DNA of 10,406 nucleotides from Cellulomonas sp. (GTDB taxonomy: Bacteria > Actinomycetota > Actinomycetes > Actinomycetales > Cellulomonadaceae), in contig DAIDJQ010000214.1 in NCBI GenBank assembly GCA_027451305.1, positions 1-10,406 of the forward strand, read 5' to 3'. This document shows, piece by piece, positions 7,626 through 10,406 of the stretch. Made by a program: the position numbers and the translations under genes. Numbering within the stretch: position 1 is the stretch's first letter; each line of letters begins with the position of its first letter. Below the pieces are notes generated by a model. The model saw only the letters and a list, made by a program, of their open reading frames with translations, ran no database searches and was not told the DNA's origin.

Positions 7626-9178
7626 AACCGGCGGCACGCCTGCGGCCACACCCGCAGGAACTGCGTCGCGGCATCGTGCACCGCGGTGCTCTCCACGGTG
7701 AGCAGCCGTCCGAGGGCGAACCCCGTCGGGCCGCCCACGCCGGGCGCGGCAGCCGCCTCCCGCAGCAGCTGCCCTGCCACGACGCCGTCGTGCAGCTCGC
7801 CGAGCAGGTCCGTCAGCCGCGCCATCTCCTCCGCCCACCGTCGGGCCTGACGGCCGAGCGTCGGTGCGGCCGCCTGCGCCGCGTACCGCGCGCGCTTGGC
7901 GAGGATGCGGCTCCGGTGCCAGGCGCGCTCCTGAGGGTCCGTGCGTTGGTGCCGGAGCTCGCGTACCGCCCGTCGTAGTGCCCGCCAGTCGTCGACGACG
8001 AGCCCGGGCAGCACGTCCGCCGCCTCGCGCCGTGCCCTCCCGGCGAGCCGCGGGTGCTGGGCCGCGTCGACCAGGTCCACCAGCAGGTGCAGGTACCGCG
8101 TGCTGCGCAGCTCGTCGAGCGCGGCGGACCGCGCCTCGAGCAGCCGGGGACGCAGCAGGTTGTCCAGCGCTGGCACGACGAGCGCCCGGTCCGTCGGGTC
8201 GAGACGTTCGGCGTGCTCCTCGAGCCGTGCGTAGAGCACCTCGGTGTCCCGGACCGCGGCCAGGGCATCGGCGGCCAGGTGCAGACGGTCGCGCAGCTCA
8301 TCGGCCCAGGCCGCGTCGCACAGAGGCCCGAACGTGCGCAAGGTGCTGCGCAGCGTCCGCGCCGCGACCCGGAGCCGGTGCACCGCGTCGGGCTCGTCGA
8401 GGCGCACAGCGACGTCGGCGTGCAGGAAGGCGAGGACACCGACGGCCAGGGCGTGGGCGAGTGCATCGCCCGCGCTGTCGTGACGACGGGGTCTCGGCGG
8501 CACGACGACGTCCGGCGCTCCCTGCGCTCGCATCCCGAGGACCGATCGCGGTTCCCAGCCGGAGGCCTGCTCGCCGAGGGCGTGGACCACCCGGTCGACG
8601 ACCCGGGCGGCGTCCTGCGACGGACCGAGGGCCTCGATCCGGATGCGGCGGCGGTGCTGGCCGTCGCTGCCGTCCCGATCCACCTCGATACGGTCGTCGT
8701 GGACCGATGCGAGGGTCCTGCCCTGCTCGTCGACGAGCCGGACGGTGGTGCGTGTGGTGCGCAGGCGAGCCACCGGGTGCACCGGTGCCTCCCGGACGAG
8801 TGCGCGGACCAGGTCCACGAGCTCCGCCGGTGCACGGTCCCCGGCCTCGCCGTCAGCCAGCGGCATCGTGACGTGGGTCGCCGCGGGGGCCTCGTCGCGG
8901 GGCGGGAGCGTGAGCAGCCATCCTGCGTCCGGGCCGTCCAGGCGGACCCGCAGCTCGACGCCCCAGCGGGCCAGCCGAAGGCCGGTGGTGTCGTGGTGGA
9001 CCTGCGTGAGCACGACGGGCTTGTCGCGGCGCTCGTCCGTCGCTCCGAGCACGAGACCGACGAGCTGCGGGATCCGCGCGTCGTCGGGCAGCGCGACGTC
9101 GCGGACGAACGGCGGCGCGGCACCGGTGACCTCGCGGCCTGCCGGTCGGGGGGACCCGGAGGTGCCAGGGACGGTCAT
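7604..9178 (-). CDS. CYTH-CHAD domain protein with a degenerate CYTH domain
   Basis: A 524-residue soluble protein. Residues about 25-185 align by order and spacing with the CYTH (triphosphate tunnel) domain of actinobacterial CYTH-CHAD proteins: LRLARWGVELRVR, GPDAGWLLTLP, VARLRTTRTTVRL and DDRIEV. The defining ExExK motif is absent, and the place where it should be reads VRDVAL. Residues about 235-515 are a CHAD domain, a helical histidine- and arginine-rich fold that binds polyphosphate: AVHRLRVAARTLRSTLRTF (265-283), WHRSRILAKRARYAA (420-434) and LGELHDGVVAGQLLRE (459-474). Polyphosphate binding is the likely role; triphosphatase activity is doubtful. The ATG at 9176-9178 overlaps the stop of the dehydrogenase gene in ATGA, with no strong ribosome site of its own. 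A longer frame reaches back to 9892 but runs antisense-like through the dehydrogenase, so it was not used. Confidence 0.88.
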   Translation of the reverse strand: MTVPGTSGSPRPAGREVTGAAPPFVRDVALPDDARIPQLVGLVLGATDERRDKPVVLTQVHHDTTGLRLARWGVELRVRLDGPDAGWLLTLPPRDEAPAATHVTMPLADGEAGDRAPAELVDLVRALVREAPVHPVARLRTTRTTVRLVDEQGRTLASVHDDRIEVDRDGSDGQHRRRIRIEALGPSQDAARVVDRVVHALGEQASGWEPRSVLGMRAQGAPDVVVPPRPRRHDSAGDALAHALAVGVLAFLHADVAVRLDEPDAVHRLRVAARTLRSTLRTFGPLCDAAWADELRDRLHLAADALAAVRDTEVLYARLEEHAERLDPTDRALVVPALDNLLRPRLLEARSAALDELRSTRYLHLLVDLVDAAQHPRLAGRARREAADVLPGLVVDDWRALRRAVRELRHQRTDPQERAWHRSRILAKRARYAAQAAAPTLGRQARRWAEEMARLTDLLGELHDGVVAGQLLREAAAAPGVGGPTGFALGRLLTVESTAVHDAATQFLRVWPQACRRLDRHGLG

Positions 9179-10194
9179 GGCACCAGCACCGCCGCTCCCG
9201 CGTACCGGTCCGCGGCGAGGTCGGCCAGCACGGCCGCGGCCTCGTCCAGCCCTCGCACGTGCACCCGCGGCCGGACGTCGAGCGCGCGGGCGAGCCGCAG
9301 CAGCTCGTCGCCGTCGGCTCGGGTGTTGGCCGTCACCGACCGGACCTCCTTCTCGTAGAACAGCTCGTGCTCGTACTCGAGCGGAGGGACGTCCGTGAGA
9401 TGGATGCCTGCCAGCACCAGCACGCCGCCGCGGTCCAACGCGCGTAGAGCCGGGGGCACGAGCGTGCCGACCGGCGCGAACAGGATCGCGGCGTCGAGCG
9501 GGACCGGCGACGGGTCCGCCGCGCCCTGCACCGAGGAGGCTCCGAGCTCCCGCGCCAGCTCCTGGTCGGGCTCGGACCGGGTCATCACGTGGACCTCCGC
9601 GCCCTGTCGCAGCGCAAGCTGGGCCACGACGTGCGCCGACGCGCCGAACCCGTAGATCCCCAGCCGGCCACCCGGCGGCAGCGTCGCCCGGCGCAGCGCC
9701 CGGTAGCCGACGATCCCCGAGCACAGCAGCGGTGCGAGCTGCGGGGCCGGCACATCGGCGGGCAGGCGGTACGCGAAGTCCTCGGGCACCACGGCGTGCT
9801 CGGCGAAGCCACCGTCCGCGTCCCAACCCGTGAACCGTGCGCTCGGGCACAGGTTCTCGCGGCCGGACCGGCACCAGCGGCACCGCCCGCACGTCGCGCG
9901 AAGCCAGGCGATGCCCACGCGGTCACCTGGTGCGAACCGCCCGGCGCCCGGCCCCAGCCGGTCGACCACACCGACCACCTCGTGCCCCGGGACCGTGCGG
10001 GCTCCACGGGGAACGAGATCGCCCTCCGCGAGGTGCAGATCGGTCCGGCAGACACCGCAGGCCTCCACCCGCAGGCGAATCTCGCCCGGCGCCGGTTCCG
10101 GATCGGGGACCCTCACCCGGAGAAGGGGGCCCGACGCCATCGGGCCGGGCTGCTGCACCACCCACGCCTGCACGTCGTGCCTCCGCTCACGCAT
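9175..10194 (-). CDS. Zinc-dependent alcohol dehydrogenase (AdhA-like MDR family)
   Basis: A 339-residue cytosolic medium-chain dehydrogenase/reductase predicted to oxidise alcohols or reduce aldehydes with NAD(P). Likely catalytic-zinc ligands are C49 (GVCRTDLH), H71 (PGHEVVG) and C158 (LLCSGIVGYRAL). The structural-zinc site is intact: C102, C105, C108 and C116 in TCGRCRWCRSGRENLC. The nucleotide fold carries GFGASA (182-187), a variant of GxGxxG typical of the AdhA-like branch, as is YTGWDADGGFAE-type sequence (here FTGWDADGGFAE). Two starts are possible. ATG 10194 has AAGGTGGAG 8 bases upstream. GTG 10173, seven codons in, has GGAGG exactly 6 bases upstream and would give the usual N terminus QAWVVQQPGP. 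I give the longer form. The stop overlaps the start of the CHAD gene (ATGA), so the two are one transcription unit. The physiological substrate is unknown. Confidence 0.92.
   Translation of the reverse strand: MRERRHDVQAWVVQQPGPMASGPLLRVRVPDPEPAPGEIRLRVEACGVCRTDLHLAEGDLVPRGARTVPGHEVVGVVDRLGPGAGRFAPGDRVGIAWLRATCGRCRWCRSGRENLCPSARFTGWDADGGFAEHAVVPEDFAYRLPADVPAPQLAPLLCSGIVGYRALRRATLPPGGRLGIYGFGASAHVVAQLALRQGAEVHVMTRSEPDQELARELGASSVQGAADPSPVPLDAAILFAPVGTLVPPALRALDRGGVLVLAGIHLTDVPPLEYEHELFYEKEVRSVTANTRADGDELLRLARALDVRPRVHVRGLDEAAAVLADLAADRYAGAAVLVP
10180..10184 (-). promoter_or_regulatory. Ribosome binding site for the alternative dehydrogenase start
   Basis: On the minus strand GGAGG (10184 to 10180) stands 6 bases before GTG 10173-10171. 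The protein read from there begins where AdhA-type enzymes usually begin. It competes with the upstream site AAGGTGGAG (10211-10203) that serves ATG 10194. Confidence 0.4.
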
Positions 10195-10335
10195 CGGTCA
10201 CGCTCCACCTTGCCCCTGTCCGACGCCGTCTGCTGGCCGAGGGCGTCCGAGTGCGGGCCGCGCTGCACGACCGGGAGCACGGCACGAGCCGGACGGGGCC
10301 GCACGGGTGACCTGTCGGTGCGGCAGGCACGAGGA

Positions 10336-10378
10336 CGCCGCGGGCGGCGCCGGCAGGTGCCCGGCGCCGCCCGCGGCG
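10336..10378. terminator. Very strong GC-rich hairpin, probable terminator
   Basis: Arms 10336-10353 and 10361-10378 are exact reverse complements over 18 bases around the 7-base loop CAGGTGC. There is no T-run on either side. A minus-strand TGA at 10399-10397 lies 18 bases upstream of the hairpin on that strand, so it most simply terminates a leftward gene that lies mostly beyond the window edge and isolates the dehydrogenase promoter from it. The rest of 10195-10406 holds no supported gene and no recognisable promoter hexamers. Confidence 0.7.
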
Positions 10379-10396
10379 GTGGGTGCTGCCGGCGAG

Positions 10397-10406
10397 TCAG
10401 GTGCCG
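10397..10406 (-). CDS. Possible last codons of a further minus-strand gene (cut by the window edge)
   Basis: A minus-strand TGA at 10399-10397, preceded by codons for Gly-Thr, sits 18 bases before the strong hairpin at 10378-10336. The distance fits a gene end followed by its terminator. With only two sense codons visible nothing can be said of the product, and the stop could be chance. Confidence 0.25.

Noticed and set aside
7604..9892. A 762-codon minus-strand frame that would extend the CHAD protein by 238 residues
   Set aside because: The extra part overlaps the well-supported dehydrogenase gene in another frame of the same strand and is arginine/alanine-rich without domain features. ATG 9178 in the ATGA overlap is a natural start.
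1..10406. CRISPR arrays, tRNA or rRNA genes, transposases, integrases, attachment sites, toxin-antitoxin or defence genes
   Set aside because: Scanned for on both strands; no direct-repeat array, cloverleaf, target-site duplication or hallmark protein motif was seen.

Overview
This is a high-GC (roughly 70-75 %), gene-dense stretch of bacterial chromosome. The strong GC bias at third codon positions, the frequent GTG starts preceded by GGAGG-type ribosome binding sites, and gene types such as an NhaA antiporter fused to a thioredoxin-like domain and a CYTH-CHAD protein suggest an actinobacterium, perhaps of the Cellulomonas kind. That placement is inference. No rRNA, tRNA, CRISPR array, insertion sequence or phage gene is visible. 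The window looks like ordinary core or near-core chromosome, not a mobile island.

Left part (1-2349, plus strand): the last 57 codons of an unidentified gene are followed by a strong hairpin terminator. A non-coding gap of about 320 bases leads to a Na+/H+ antiporter (NhaA) with a DsbA-like thioredoxin domain at its C terminus. Next (2353-4670, minus strand) come a two-repeat YdcZ/DUF606-type DMT transporter and, upstream of it on the same strand, purT, the formate-dependent GAR transformylase of purine synthesis. The antiporter and the DMT gene end tail to tail with 3 bases between their stops.

Middle part (4832-7580, plus strand, divergent from purT): a compact three-gene ABC uptake operon of the polar amino acid class, in the order lipoprotein binding protein, permease, ATPase. 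The permease starts 5 bases after the binding-protein stop, and the ATPase overlaps the permease by a GTGA junction. Together they form a complete importer: binding protein anchored outside the membrane, permease dimer in it, ATPase on the cytoplasmic face.

Right part (7604-10194, minus strand): a zinc-dependent alcohol dehydrogenase and a CYTH-CHAD protein, coupled by an ATGA overlap. This pair converges on the ABC operon over a long hairpin that probably terminates transcription from both sides. Beyond the dehydrogenase start, the last ~210 bases hold no complete gene, only a very strong 18-bp hairpin and a possible stop codon of a further minus-strand gene at the window edge.

I see no clear undescribed multi-gene system. 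The points most worth a second look are the CYTH domain that seems to have lost its tunnel residues, the NhaA-thioredoxin fusion and its sidedness, and the translational coupling of a dehydrogenase to a CHAD protein.
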